A DNA stretch of 64,000 bases from Limnanthes douglasii subsp. nivea (GCA_036936605.1 JAUPFV010000001.1:211279138-211343137); one strand, 5' to 3'. Positions 11,591 to 23,643 are shown, counted from the first letter of the stretch. The notes: generated by a model from the letters alone, not told the origin. Numbers and translations: made by a program.

Positions 11591-12816
11591 TGATAAGATC
11601 AACGTCCATTATCGGCCTTGCTTTTTTACTAAAATAGAGTATCGCAAATTTTGATATATTTTGTTTTTAAAATAATTAAAAAATACAAAAAAGATATTAA
11701 ATTTAAAAAATAAAAAAAGAATTTAAAATGAATGGATTATTTGTGAGTCTCATACCATTTAACTATGTGGATATGTGGCTAAATCATAAAAGAGATCACG
11801 CGTGTAGACTAAATTTATAGATTTTAAATAGTACACGATCCCTAATAGGTAATATTTTAATCGAAATATTTAACGAAAAAAACATAATAATCGACGAATT
11901 ATATTCTCATTTAAGCTTCCATTCTACGATGAGATAAGCGGGACGACTACCGTTACCCAAAATAAGTCCACTACCGCTATTCTTGAATATATTTGATACA
12001 TTAAAATTATAATAGGATAAAAATAGTATCTTTGTACCAATATTTTCTATATAAAATGTGCTTAAAGTTTTATAGAACAAACATAGCAAAACTATCGAAA
12101 TTAGATTTTAATAAATTACATGTTAGAAAAATATTTTAGCTAACATGTTATATGTTATGATGTTTTTTTATTAACGGATCCCAAAAGATTTTAGAATAAT
12201 TTAACGTTTTAATCAATTATTTCTTAAAACACATTATACTTGATTTGTTGTTGTTGTTTTAAGTTCACGGTTTTAGTTATATTATATTAACACATAATGT
12301 TTTAAAATAATATTGTGAATCAAATTGAAAAAGTTAATGAATAATACTTTAAATATAGTTTGGTAACCTACACATATTTAAATTTAGCTCTTTACAGTCA
12401 AATTGAAACAGTTAATGAATAATACTTTAAATATAGTTTATTTTTGTAACGTACACATATTTAAATTTAGCTCTTTGCAGTTGTAGGTTTTCTTAATATC
12501 AGTTCAAACCATATAAATGAAAGAAGTTATGGGAAAAAAATCTTTGAACACCAAATCAAATTCTTTAACATTAATCATAACAACCTAATACATCAAAATT
12601 AAAATATATACGAAGAACAACTAAAAGTTATATGAATACATATTTTTGTTTAAAATAATAAAATGCGTTATACTCGTTTTCTTTTAAGTAACTAAATTTT
12701 ATTTTATTTTAAACTATTTTTGCATTCTTTCTATTCTTTCGCTGAATTCATATTTTCCTCCGAGAATGATTAACCTTTCAACTTAAACAATGCAATCAAA
12801 TGCTCTAAATTCTTTA
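11591..12816. other. AT-rich intergenic stretch with a 78-bp tandem duplication
   Basis: No gene is visible. A unit starting CAAATTGAAAMAGTTAATG occurs at 12321 and again at 12399 (period 78) with a handful of differences and a small insertion; the pair ends near 12482. Confidence 0.6.
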
Positions 12817-13883
12817 CTACGATGGTTTGCCGGATTCGTCTCAAACATGTTTGAACGTTTTGCTATCTGGATCGTACAATACTAATTCATGGTCTTCGTC
12901 CGTTGTAAACATATCACCATTTTTCCAAAATGATAAAACGTTTTTCACACACATTCTCTCTAAATTAACTCGTTGTCTAGTCCAAGAAGTTCTATCATCG
13001 AGATCTTTGAATTTCCATATATCAAAACAAAGATTGGATCTTTCAAACTATCAACCGCACCGAGACATTCAAGAGATGAACATAGTTGACATTCATATTC
13101 ATCGATGACATTAAATGTCTCATTAGTCATATCAAAAGACCGGATGTAACATGGTTATGAATGATTTTTTTGCTTTTCCAATAGCAGCTTCCATTCCAAT
13201 AATGGAACTTATGAATATTCGCCGACAACATGTCATGAGCGTCTCCAGAAAATATTTTCCACTTATGGGTATGAAGTGAATATATTTCAACTTTATAATT
13301 AGACGCAACCCCTCCTTCAATAGGTCTATTAGCTTGTACCCCTTGGACAACATAGTTTAAATTCACAACCAAAACCTACACCCGTATAAATTCTAATAAA
13401 TTCATTAGTTTTACGATCGTAGCTAATGTAATTTTTGTGCTTCGGCCTATCAAAAAGTTTAAATTTTCGAGTCACCGAATTCTACAAACCTAACTTATCC
13501 ATATAATCTAAACAAAAGACACCCATACGATGACCTTTAACCTTCCAACTATTGTCTTTGTAAGCATATGGGAGTAAAATATTCTCTTTTGATTTTATTT
13601 TTATATCGGTTTTTTCAAATTTTATAAAATAGTAAAAAAAATCAAATGGACATCTACCAGTCTCGTAAAAAATATTCTCACGAAGATAAAAAAATATTTG
13701 AATTATCAAAATTATCTCCATCTAAATCTTTTTGTTTAAGATAATGAGATCTAATGAAGTTGGAATTCATAAACTTCATATACCATGGTTTGGAAACAAA
13801 CATTAAACGAAGGAGTGACTTGATAAGAAGTCTTAGCGGATTTCGATGATCAAATCTTCTAGCCAATTCACCTTCTCCTCCAT
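12817..13883 (-). pseudogene. F-box protein pseudogene (F-box plus FBA-type C-terminus)
   Basis: The ATG at 13883 opens MEEKVNWLEDLIIEI. After a frameshift near 13845 the F-box continues as LLIKSLLRLMFVSKPWY and NSNFIRSHYLKQ. The following 900 bp keep pieces of an F-box-associated interaction domain: YSLHTHKWKIFSGDA, NGSCYWKSK, SFDMTNETF and, at the end, HELVLYDPDSKTFKHV. In the family the F-box binds SKP1 in an SCF ubiquitin ligase and the C-terminal domain binds the target. At least five frameshifts or stops break the gene. Length (about 355 codons) is normal for the family, so it decayed in place rather than being truncated. Confidence 0.8.
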
Positions 13884-13924
13884 TTGTGTTTTCTTATTTT
13901 TATGATTTTGTAATAAAGTTGCAT

Positions 13925-14053
13925 CATATAGCATCTGTATTTATAAAAAATAAACAAATTATGGAATAAGCTCTAATGACTCATAATATAGGTGTAAACG
14001 TTTTCTTTTGATAATTAATGGTATAACAAATTATGACTCTGGATATTATTTAG
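13925..14053. repeat. Old dispersed repeat, partner at 17118-17247
   Basis: This stretch (ATAAACAAATTATGGAATAAGC through GGATATTATTTAG) matches 17118-17247 in order with scattered differences. It ends exactly where the copia-2 LTR sequence begins. It carries no reading frame; identity is unknown. Confidence 0.6.
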
Positions 14054-14224
14054 TATATTGAGAGCCTTACTATTGGTCAATTTACATCTCTAATGCATCA
14101 ATAAAACAAAAATGAACATTTTCTAATAAACACAAAACTCTAGCCGCTTCCTGCGGCTACTTCTCTCTTTGTTTTTAACAAAGACAACAACTGAGATGCT
14201 ACGTAGAACATGTGCATGTTAACA
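14054..14224 (+). repeat. Copia-2 5' LTR, left end missing
   Basis: It matches 16008-16183 of the 3' LTR from TATTGAGAGCC to GTGCATGTTAACA with few differences. A hairpin-like GCCGCTTCCTGCGGC occurs in both LTRs (the 3' copy reads GCTGCTTCCTGCGGC). Confidence 0.85.
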
Positions 14225-14236
14225 TGGTATCAGAGC
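14225..14236 (+). other. Copia-2 primer-binding site
   Basis: TGGTATCAGAGC directly follows the LTR end. It is complementary to the 3' end of plant initiator tRNA-Met, the usual primer for copia minus-strand DNA synthesis. Confidence 0.9.
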
Positions 14237-14274
14237 ACGTGTGATTCTGGGAATTCTAAACATCCTCAACAAAG

Positions 14275-15936
14275 ATGGCTGGCAATGAGGTCGTGGTCAG
14301 TCAAATCCCTGATGAATTAACAATGCAAATTGCTGCCATTCTGAGAAATGGTCTCGGAACACAACAACAAACAACTAACCCCGAGAATTTATACCTAGGG
14401 ATTAAACTCGGTGGTGACAACTATGCCATATGGGCAAACCTGATGAATAAAGCAATTGAGGGAAGGGGAGAGGTTCTCACATTACAGGGGAGCCGACACC
14501 TCCATCCAAAACTGACAATACATATACAAGGTGGGAACAAGATGATCAATGTGTTTTCACATGGATTTTCCAGAATCTTGAATCCAACTTGGTGAATAAT
14601 GTCTCGCAATATCCCACTGCACCAAAGGATATACACAAACATATAGTAGAGACTACTCTGAAACGTTCTCTCCGGTTGCAAAGATTGACACTATCAGAGT
14701 TTTACTTTCAATAGTAGCGAATAAAGATTAGCCTCTTCATCAATTTGATGTAAAGAATGCTTTCTTACATGGAGACTTGGAAGAAAAGGTATATATGGAT
14801 CCCCCACCAGGGTTCTCTGATGGTTTTCAAGAAAATAAGGTATGCAAACTCAAAAAGGCATTAGATGGGCCCAAACAATCTCCTCGTGCTTGGTTTGGGA
14901 GATTTACAATGGCAATGAAGCAGTATAGCTACAAACAGAGTAATGGGGATCATACCTTGTTTTACAAAAAGAGAGGAGAATTAGTCAATTGTCTTATAAT
15001 ATATGTCGACGATATGATTATAACGGGGAATGACGAAGAATAAATTAGATCTCTTAGGAAAAACCTCTTCAAGGAGTTCGAAATGAAAGACCTTGGGGGA
15101 TTGAAGTATTTCCTAGGAATCGAGGTTCTTAGGTCAAGATGAGGGATTTAGATCTCCCAATAGAAATATATATTGGATTTATTAGCTGAAGTTGGCATGG
15201 TGGATTGCAAACCAAATGACACTCATATGGTTGTGAATCACAAACTAAAGATAATTGAAGGGGACAGACCAACGAATAAAGAAAGGTACCAAAGGTTGGT
15301 GGGAAAATTTATTTACCTGGCTCACACTCGACCCGACATTTCATACGCGGTGGGAGTAGTTAGCCAGTTCATGCATCATCCTCAGGAACACCATATGGAG
15401 GCAGCAATGAATATCTCAAAGGAACACCAGGAAGAAGCATAATTTTTAAGAAAAATGGACACCTTGATGTTGAAGTATTCACATATGCTGATTGGGGAGG
15501 GAATCCTAATGACAAGCGATCAACTGCTTGCTACTTTACTCTTTTTGGAGGTAACTTGGTGACTTGGAGGAGTAAGAAACAGAAAGTAGTATCACTGTCA
15601 AGTGCTGAATCAGAATTTAGAGGAATCGTTAAGGGGATTACCGAGATACTTTGGTTAAAGAAGATAATGAAAGAAATCAGATCCCCTCTGAAGTGTCCAA
15701 CTCAGTTAATGTGCGATAAGACTGCGATTAAGATTCCATAGAACCCGGTACAACACGATAAAACAAAGCACGTTGAAATAGATAGGCACTTCATAAAAGA
15801 AAAGATTGAAGATGGGACAGTCTAACTTCTGTTTGTTAGATCCGAAGACCAACTGACAGACATCTTGACAAAAGAGGTTGCTGCAAGAACATGTGAATCA
15901 GTTTTATCCAAGTTGGGTATTGGTGATCCCACTACA
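14275..15936 (+). pseudogene. Copia-2 gag fused to RT-RNase H (remnant)
   Basis: The gag ATG at 14275 gives LGIKLGGDNYAIWANLM, typical of copia gag N-termini. Near 14650 the sequence jumps into RT ([18 protein letters not shown]), so gag C-terminus, protease and integrase were deleted together. RT has DVKNAFLHGDLEEKVYM and an intact IIYVDDMIITG (about 14996-15028). RNase H shows ADWGGNPNDKRST and SLSSAESEFRGIV, ending at TKHVEIDRHFIKEKI. Several single stops remain. Confidence 0.85.
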
Positions 15937-15937
15937 C

Positions 15938-16183
15938 AACTTGAGGGGGGAGTGTTAGAATATTCAGTGTATTAAGGTTCCTTGTATAGGCCTCTAAGTT
16001 CTCTATATATTGAGAGCCTTATTATTGGTCAATTCTTGAATTACATCTCTAATGCATCAATAAAACAAAAAAGAACATTTTCTAATAAACACAAAATCCT
16101 AGCTGCTTCCTGCGGCTACTTCTCTCTTTGTTTTTAACAAAGACAACAATTGAGATGCTACGTAGAACATGTGCATGTTAACA
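15938..16183 (+). repeat. Copia-2 polypurine tract and 3' LTR
   Basis: ACTTGAGGGGGGAG is the polypurine tract. The LTR (15953-16183, 231 bp) starts TGTTAGAATATTC and ends GCATGTTAACA, with TG and CA at the ends. A TATA-like CTATATATTGAG lies at 16002. Confidence 0.88.
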
Positions 16184-16327
16184 ATTAATTAATCGATAAA
16201 TTAATAATTAATATTTTATATATTAATTTATATTTTATTAATTTATAGTAAACTACTTTGTTTACAAACATCTTTCAAGCTTCCACATAATTATTGTACA
16301 GTATACAATGCATGTATATCAAATGAA

Positions 16328-16708
16328 GGGCCCAATTTGATCAAAGAGTTGGGTTATCGCAATGCAATGGATGTTGAAGATGTTCTGAATCACTCAGAAC
16401 AAAATGTAGTTGCACAGTTGTTGACTGATGAAGAAATTATTGAAAGCGTTATTAGAATTAATAAAGATGATATCGCTGAAGAAGATGATGAAAGTTCTAC
16501 AATGGAGCCCCCTTCACGAAACGAAGCTATTAAAGCGGCAATCACATTGAACAATTTCTGGTTGAGCTATGAGAAAACAACACCAGAAGTTCTTACCATG
16601 CTAAGGAAAATTAGAGACGAGATTCAAGGGGAAATTGATTTTAAAAAAAACAAAAAACAATTTATTCATTTTTCAAGAAACCTTAATAGATCATTCATAT
16701 TCATGTAA
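16328..16708 (+). pseudogene. C-terminal fragment of a Tigger/pogo-like (DDE_1) transposase
   Basis: The open frame NLIKELGYRNAMDVEDVLNH ... LLTDEEIIESV ... RNEAIKAAITLNNFWL ... EVLTMLRKIRDEIQ resembles the tail of plant Tigger/CENP-B-related transposases. In those proteins a short acidic segment precedes a conserved block of the form EA-x-x-A-x-x-TLNN followed by a lysine-rich end. Only the last 120 or so residues remain; the DNA-binding and DDE domains are not upstream, where copia-2 lies. An unrelated plant gene fragment is possible but less likely. Confidence 0.55.
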
Positions 16709-16909
16709 TATGCTATATATAAAGAATTATTAATTTATATTTTATATGGGGTCTAAATAAATTATAAAAAATACATTATCTTATAATTTTAGCGAATTAT
16801 TAATTTAACACCCTATCCCCAATCGGGACCCGCCAAAAAAATTATCTTAGAGAATTTATTAAATAATTTATCAAGTTTCTACTGCAATATTTAATTGGTG
16901 AATACGGTT

Positions 16910-16959
<50 letters not shown>

Positions 16960-17781
16960 TAAAATAAATGAATTATTAATCAAATTGTCATTCAATTTTA
17001 AAAAAGATAATTAAAAAAATGTATAAACTTATAGAGTTAATATTTATGGGTTTCATAAATGACAAAACTCTTAAATATTATTATAAACATACCATGTCAC
17101 TTATCTACAACCCCGTAAAATATTCATCCGTATTTATAGAATATAAACAAATTAAGGATAGACTCTAGTGATTCATAATATACGTGTAATTTTTTTTATT
17201 TTGATAATTAATGTACAACAAATTATGACTTTGGATATTATTTAGTGTCACCAGTTAAATGTATGGAGCTATGAATTTTAATTATTTTCTTAATATACAT
17301 ATTAATATCTTTTGAATTAATGAAAACATCACCACTTTTTGTGATATTGTAGAATACATTTATTGTTTATTTACGACCTGAAATTATAAGTGATGTTATT
17401 TTCAATTGGCCAACAAATTAATAATTGAATAAAAAATATATATTCAGATTAAAAAATAATATTATTATATTATATTTCAATATGGTCAGAGCCCAGTAGG
17501 TTAAAATCATAGAAATAATTAATTATAATATTATACCATGTTTACAAAATAGAACGCCCAAAATTATTATTTACAAAATAAATCCCACATGTTTATGTGT
17601 GTTTCTCTTCATACTTTGCGTTGTACTTAATGTTTGTTATATTAAATTCCACATTGTATATCAAATTACGTTTTCGTATTATATTTTACGGACAAAAAGA
17701 ACATATAACTATACGGAAACAACTAAACATTCGTGGGTTAAAATTACTGTTCTCATAAAATATAAATATACGTCAAACCAG
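16709..17781. other. AT-rich stretch with (AT)n and an old dispersed repeat
   Basis: A pure (AT)n run occupies about 16913-16953. The part 16960-17110 resembles 32490-32640, and 17118-17247 resembles 13925-14053, so three partial copies of one old repeat surround this area. No gene is seen. Confidence 0.6.
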
Positions 17782-18125
17782 TGAGAGAAAGAAAAGAAGA
17801 GAGCACAAAGGATGTTGTCGATTAGGGTTAGAACAGATTGGGATCAGAAGTGTTTTTGTGGATTCGGGTCAAGCTTTGGACCATACTTTAGGTAATAGAC
17901 TAATGTATTGGTATGGGTTCTTGGGTCTCTTCTATCCTAAAAACCCAATACTTAAAACATAATTCTGTTTCACATGAACAACAAAATATAACAAAATGTA
18001 ACAACTTATTGTTACACGAATAAGTCCATAGCTTGATATATAAAGCTGTATCAAATGTAACAATACAAGTGTACTAAATATAATTTTCTCATTCTTGTGA
18101 TTGTTTCTTCTGACTCTATCTCACT
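17782..18125 (+). repeat. Copia-3 5' LTR
   Basis: It begins GTGAGAGAAAG and ends CTCTATCTCACT directly before the primer-binding site. A TATA-like GATATATAAAGC is at about 18036. The core matches 22524-22873 with substitutions and a small deletion. Confidence 0.85.
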
Positions 18126-18139
18126 TGGTATCAGAACAG
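18126..18139 (+). other. Copia-3 primer-binding site
   Basis: TGGTATCAGAACAG follows the LTR. It matches the initiator tRNA-Met complement apart from one changed base. Confidence 0.85.
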
Positions 18140-18147
18140 TTCCTTCA

Positions 18148-19206
18148 ATGGCAGACTCTCCTTCTTTCAGCTCCGGCTTAACTGAGCAAGCTTGTTCTCC
18201 ATTGGATAACCTACTGACCAACAAAAGCACGTAAATAAAAGCAGAGAAGTACCTTCAATAGCTTAATACTTGACAGACACAATTATTTTGTTATGGAAGA
18301 CTATGGTGGTGCCTATAATAAGGGGAAACAAGCTTGGAGGTTTTATCAATGGCGATAAACCTTGCTGTCCCAAGATTTTGAACACTTCTGATGGCTCAGT
18401 AATTGAAAGTGCTGAGTTCGACAACTGGATAACAAAGAATCAGTTGTTATTGGGATGGCTCTACAGTACTATAAGTGTCTTGAGATTGCATCCCAAGTAA
18501 TGGAGGAAGATACCACCAAAGGATTCTGGGATGCTATAGTTAGGGTGTCTGGCTCCCAAACATAGTCTAGAGTGATTTTTTTCAAAGCGGAATTCGAGAG
18601 AACTAGGAAGGAAAACTACTCTATGGAGGACTATCTGCTATGATGAAAAACATATTAGATAACCTAGCTCTAGCAGGTTCTCCCGTGTCTTTGGATGATC
18701 TGGTGTCTCGGGTATTAGCTTCAGTGGACACATAATACACTCCTATTGTTGTGCATCTAGCAGATAATGAGGTACAAAATTGGCCTGATTTTCAAGCCAC
18801 TTTGTTGACCTATGAAAACATATTGGATCAGCTTAACAAGGTGCATTTGTCCTTGAAAAATGTTAACCTTGCCTCTATTAATAAGACCGAGTCTAAGTCT
18901 TCTGGTAACAATAATGTTAATCTAAGGAATGGAAGCAAACGACAAGGAAGAGGTGTCTACAAGGGAAGGTATTCACCTAACTATCATAACAATAACAGAT
19001 GAAGAGGTTTCTACATGGGCAGAAGAGGCAGGTTTAACAATAATAACAAGTCTATCTGTCAGATTTGTGGGAAGTATGGTCATGGAGGTGCTTACTGCTA
19101 CCTCAGGGATGATCCCAATGTTATGGGACAACTACCAACTAATCTAAACAAGGTTAGTCAAAATTCAAGTGTCTTAACTGTCTCTCAAGAGTTAGGAGGA
19201 CAATAA
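18148..19206 (+). pseudogene. Copia-3 gag (remnant)
   Basis: Gag starts MADSPSFSSGL at 18148. The body has KLGGFINGDKPCCPK and DNWITKNQLLLGWLYST, hallmarks of Ale-type gag. Near the end CQICGKYGHGGAYC (about 19053-19094) is a nucleocapsid zinc knuckle of the C-x2-C-x4-H-x4-C form. Stops and frameshifts are frequent (for example TAA at 18233 and a shift near 18500). Confidence 0.85.
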
Positions 19207-20745
19207 GATGAAGCTTGATATGTTGATAGTGGTGATAGTCACCATGTCACCAATTCAGCCAAGATGATTTCATAGAAATCAGAGTATTGAGGTACTAAGT
19301 CAGTGGCTGTGGGCAATGGTAGTAAACGCAGAATTAAACATCTAGGTGAAACTACTATTTCTACCAAAACCAATCAACATTTACATTTAAATAATATCCT
19401 ACATGTCCCTCAAATTAACAAAAATCTCTTATATTTTTCTCAATTAGCTTCACATAATAACATCTTTCTTGAATTTCATAGTTTTAATTGTTTTGTGAAT
19501 GACAAGATCACATGGAGGACTCTTCTTACAGAAGTTTGAAAATAGGCTCTATAGATTGGAAGGATCATCTGATTTTTGTGTCTCTAAGGAAGTTGGTTTA
19601 AAGGGGTGTCATAGTGTGTCAAATGTATATGTTTTTTTGTTTCTACTAAGTCTCAAAAGGAAGGATAACACAGGAAGTTAGGTCATCATTCCATTAGGGT
19701 TCCGTCCCTTATTTTAAGGCTTTGTAATGTGTGAGTTGACTTTGCTAATGAAAAAGTCTTTTGTGATGATTTCCAATTAGGCAAGTCACATTCACTTCCT
19801 TATTCTAGGTCTTTGTCTCAATCTACCAATGCTCTAGATTTGATTCACTCAGACTTATGTGGACCCTCTCCTGTTGTGTCTCAAAATGGTTTCAAGTTCT
19901 ACATCCTTTCTGTGGATGATTTCTCTAGGTTTACCTGGTTGTACCATCTCAGAACTAAATGTGAGGCTCTACACGCTTTCAAAGATTTCAAAACCTTGTT
20001 AAAAAACCAATTTGACAGGAAAATCAAATGTTTTCAATCAAATGGTGGTTGAAAGTTTAAGGTCGTTTCGTCTTTGGCAAGAGAGTTAGGAGTCCAACTC
20101 AGAACATCATGTCCTTACTCTTCTGCTCAGAATGGAAGAGCAGAGAGGAAGCTTAGACATGTCACTGAGACTGGTCTGACTCTCCTTTCCCAATCTAATC
20201 TACCCTTTAGCTATTGGCCTGATGATTTTCTCACAAATGTCTACCCAATTAATAGACTTCCTACTATCATTCTTAATGATAAGTCTTATTTTGAGAAATT
20301 ATTCAACACTAAAACTTATTACAACTTCCTAAGGGTATTTGGTTGCTCTTTCTTTCCTTTTCTCAGCCCTTATCAGGAAACTAAGTTTCAATACCATTCT
20401 ACTAAGTGTGTATTTGTGGGCTATAGTTCTATAGATAAGGGATATATGTTCTTAAGTTCTAATAGGAGAGTATGTATGTCTAGAAATTTTATCTTCAATG
20501 AAGATGAATTTCCTTGTTTTCGAGGGCTTCTGAGTTCAATAGGTCAAACTCGTAAGTCTGTGTCTCTTTGGTTACCTAATTTTCTGACTGTCCAATATCC
20601 AGATGGAACTTCTAATATACAACAATCTTTACATACAACACTTCCTAACTCTCCGGTGACTCACCTTACCAACAAAACTACACACACACACACAAACTCA
20701 GCAAACTCACAGTACAAAATTACCTTCTTAAAACATACCTTTTAG
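19207..20745 (+). pseudogene. Copia-3 protease and integrase (remnant)
   Basis: Protease shows YVDSGDSHHVTNSA at about 19219-19260 (D-S-G catalytic triplet), where the Trp before YVD has become a TGA stop. The pre-integrase region follows, then the integrase core: LDLIHSDLCGPSP (first Asp), QSNGG with a stop just after (second Asp changed to Asn), and SAQNGRAERKLRH carrying the Glu. The downstream LFNTKTYYNFLRVFGCSFFP block is normal for copia. The changed Asp and the stops show the enzyme is dead. Confidence 0.85.
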
Positions 20746-20782
20746 CTCCAGTTCTTCTTAGCCAAGTTCACCCAGTTCATCT

Positions 20783-22511
20783 TTGTCTCCTGCCAGAAAT
20801 ATAGCTTCCATAACTCCACAACCTGTTCCACAAAAGCCAAATGAAACCAGATTAGTGATTGAATTACCATTTGATAATCCTAGTACCCAATCTCATCCTC
20901 CTAATTACCTTAAAACTCACTCCATGATAACAAGGGCCAAAGCAGGGGTTTTTGAGCCGAAGAATGTTTATAATGGTCTTACTATTGTGCCTACTGCCAT
21001 TCTTAGAGAACCTGTAAGATTCTCTGAGGCTGTGACTATTCCAGAATGGTCCCAAGGTATGAAAACACAGTATGATGCCTTAATGGCAAATCATACTTGG
21101 TCTCTTGTCCCATATACTGCTGAAATGATTCTCGTGGGATGCAAATGAGTTTATAAACTCAAGTACAGTCCTAATAGATCTGTTCAAAGGTTCAAAGCCA
21201 GACTTGTGGCTAAAGGTTTCCATCAACAACCTGACATTGACTTTACAGAAACCTTTAGCCAGTTATCAAAACTTCCACCATAAGACTTGTACTTACTCTT
21301 GCTGTCTCCAGTGACTGGTCTATAATGCAACTTGAGATAAATAATGTTTTTTTAAATGAGGATTTAAAAGAACAAGTTTTTATTTAGCAGGCTCAAGGGT
21401 TTTTGAATTGTGACCTTCCTACTAATGTTTGTAAGCTACATAAAGCCTTGTATGGCTTAAAGCAAGAACCGAGAGCCTGGTACTCCAAACTCAAGGATAC
21501 ATTGCTGGTCTAGGGTTTTCGAAATTCACGTGCACACTATTCTATGTTCTGCTTAATGACCAATGAGGTATCCATTATCATTTTAGTCTATGTGGACGAT
21601 ATCATTGTTACTAGTAATAGTTCTATCTACTTATCTAAGTTCATACATAGGCTTAATTCTGAGTTTGCCTCAAAGATATGGGTTCTCTCAAATTGTTTTA
21701 TGGGAATGAAGATGTATAGGGATGAATCTGGCATGTACCTAACTCAAACGAAATATATCAAAGAGTTAGTTACTAAGAAGGGTATCTCCAATGGAAATCT
21801 TTGTCCTACTCCAAAAATGGTGAAAGTCTTCAATGTCCTATACGATATAGAAGTGTGTTAGGTTCGTTACAATACATACTACACACTATACCTGACATCG
21901 CATTTGCTGTAAGTAAAATGAGTATATATGAACAGTCACCTACTATCACGCATTTACAGATTGTAAGGAAAATCTTAAGATACTTATCTAGGACGGTGAT
22001 GTTGGGTCTACATATCAAACCCAGTGATGCTCATCAGCTCATTAGATTTGTTGATGCTGATTGGGCTGGGTCTGTGGACGATCGTCGCTCGGTTGGAGGT
22101 TATTATATTTTTCTGGGTGATTTGTTAGTCTCATGGTATTCTAAGAAGTAAGGTGTAGTCTCTCGATCCAGTACTGAATCAGAGTACATATCTTTTGTTA
22201 ATCTTTCGTCCGAATTAATCTGGCTTCCTTCTGTGTTGAATGAAATTGGCCTTCCCCTTCATCGAGCTCCAGTCATCTGGTGCAACATTCTTGGAACCAT
22301 TTCCTAGGCCTCCAACCCTGTGTTTCACACACGCACCAAACATGTTGAACTCGATTTGCACTTAATCAGGGATCAAGTAGTACAAGGATTCCTGGACATT
22401 CGATATGTTCCGACCCACGATCAAGTAACGAATCTTCTTACCAAACCATTGGCTCAATCTCGTTTCTCTTTTCTACGGGACAAACTCAGGATTGGAGTTC
22501 CTCCACTTTGT
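20783..22511 (+). pseudogene. Copia-3 RT and RNase H (remnant)
   Basis: RT starts near 21010 (EAVTIPEWSQGMKTQYDALM). Catalytic LVYVDDIIVTS lies at about 21584-21616. RNase H has FVDADWAGSVDDRRS, then STESEYISFV and TKHVELDLHLIRD. The polyprotein runs out near 22511 just before the purine run TTTGATGGGGGAAG. Stops at 21148, 21289 and 22149, among others, break the frame. Confidence 0.87.
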
Positions 22512-22873
22512 TTGATGGGGGAAGATAGAGAAAGAGAAGATGAAAGATCAAATGATGTTTTCGATTAAGGTTAGAACAAATTAGGATAATAAGTCTTTTA
22601 TGTGTCGGTTTGTGATGTGGATCCGGGTCAAGCTTTGCACCAGACTTTGGGCAATCGACTAATGTATTGGTATGGATTCTTGGGTCTCTTCTATCCTAAA
22701 TGCCGAATACTTGAAACAAAATTTTGTTTCACATGAATAACAAAATGCAACAACTTATTGTTACACGAATAAGTCCATAGCTTGATATATAAAGTTGTAT
22801 CAAATATAACAATGCAAGTGTACTAAATATACTTTTCTGATTCCTGTGAATGTTTCTCCTGGCTCTATCCAAC
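22512..22873 (+). repeat. Copia-3 polypurine tract and 3' LTR
   Basis: TTTGATGGGGGAA (22512-22523) is the polypurine tract; the LTR then starts GATAGAGAAAG and ends CTCTATCCAACT. It is followed by AAACCA, matching the base run left of the 5' LTR. Confidence 0.82.
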
Positions 22874-22912
22874 TAAACCAACATTTTTAACCAAAGTATA
22901 ACTATTATAGAG

Positions 22913-23241
22913 TGATGAGTCAATAGTTATTTGGGGAATATATTTGGGATCTTGTGCCAGATGTGACTAGAGAGAGAAAGTGTAGAGAGATAAAGGTAGA
23001 TTCGTAAAAAATAATATTCAATGCCTTTTTCAGGCAAGTGGGTCACCCTTTTATACTAAAATAAGGCGGACCCATTTAAGCTCTTAGTGGGCCATTCATC
23101 ACATATCAATGAGGCCCCTCAACTACTTTTACCTTTGCACATTGGTCCTCGAAGAACTCAGAACGCTCTATTAGCTACATCGGATATTATCTATTATGTT
23201 TTTACCCCTACGACTTAAATCCGCGAATTCCGCCCTCATCA
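22913..23241 (-). repeat. Tat-B 3' LTR
   Basis: 329 bp. Compared with 32051-32380, one T is missing in a T run (about 23030) and one base differs (CGG against CAG near 23181). A TATA-like TAGTATAAAAGGG on the minus strand is at about 23047-23059. Confidence 0.95.
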
Positions 23242-23255
23242 GTAGCCCCCCAGTC
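23242..23255 (-). other. Tat-B polypurine tract
   Basis: The minus strand reads GACTGGGGGGCTAC immediately before the 3' LTR, the primer site for plus-strand synthesis. Confidence 0.85.
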
Positions 23256-23635
23256 TTCGGGAGTTTCACGAGCGGAGACTTGTTAACGACCCATCATTAA
23301 TCGCCCGGTCTTCATTTAAACTTCGGGTTCTGTCAGTTTCGCTCTCCCTACGCTTCTTCATTGGTCACGTTCGCGCGCCTCCTCCTTTCGTTCTGCTGTG
23401 GTCCTCAACCCAGGCCTCCTGTGATGGGCCTGTCTCTCTTACCGATCGTGGTCGTGACGGCCCATATCGAAGGTGGGCTCGTGATGAACGGCTTAGATCA
23501 GCCCTTGTCAGTCAGTGATCAGTACGTGTCATTAGCTGACGGGTCACCTCTCTGTCAGACTAGGTTCCTAGGGAGACTCTTCGTCTTCCCGCTGCGCTTT
23601 CGTCGATTGGTATCCCCCGATCTCTCAATCTTGCC

Positions 23636-23643
23636 TATAAATA
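23636..23643 (+). promoter_or_regulatory. TATA box of the Tat-B antisense ORF
   Basis: CTTGCCTATAAATACCCC contains a textbook plant TATAAATA, about 90 bp before the ATG at 23725. It lies inside the element but outside the LTR, and on the strand opposite to gag-pol. Function is inferred from sequence and position. Confidence 0.65.

Larger units (their letters stand above)
14054..16183 (+). mobile_element. Copia-2: internally deleted Ty1/copia element
   Basis: Two related LTRs flank a gag start joined to RT-RNase H. The 5' LTR lacks about its first 55 bp. PBS, gag N-terminus, RT, RNase H and polypurine tract are recognisable, but the rest of gag, protease and integrase are gone. At 2.1 kb it is less than half the usual copia length. 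No target-site duplication could be found, as expected if the 5' edge was lost by deletion. Confidence 0.85.
17782..22873 (+). mobile_element. Copia-3: full-length but decayed Ale-lineage copia element
   Basis: Two LTRs of about 345 bp flank gag, protease, integrase, RT and RNase H in the standard copia order. The flanks CGTC-AAACCA and AACT-AAACCA suggest a target-site duplication AAACCA. The LTRs differ at roughly one base in ten by eye, so the insertion is old, in keeping with many stops throughout. Gag and integrase sequences fit the Ale/Retrofit lineage. Confidence 0.88.
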
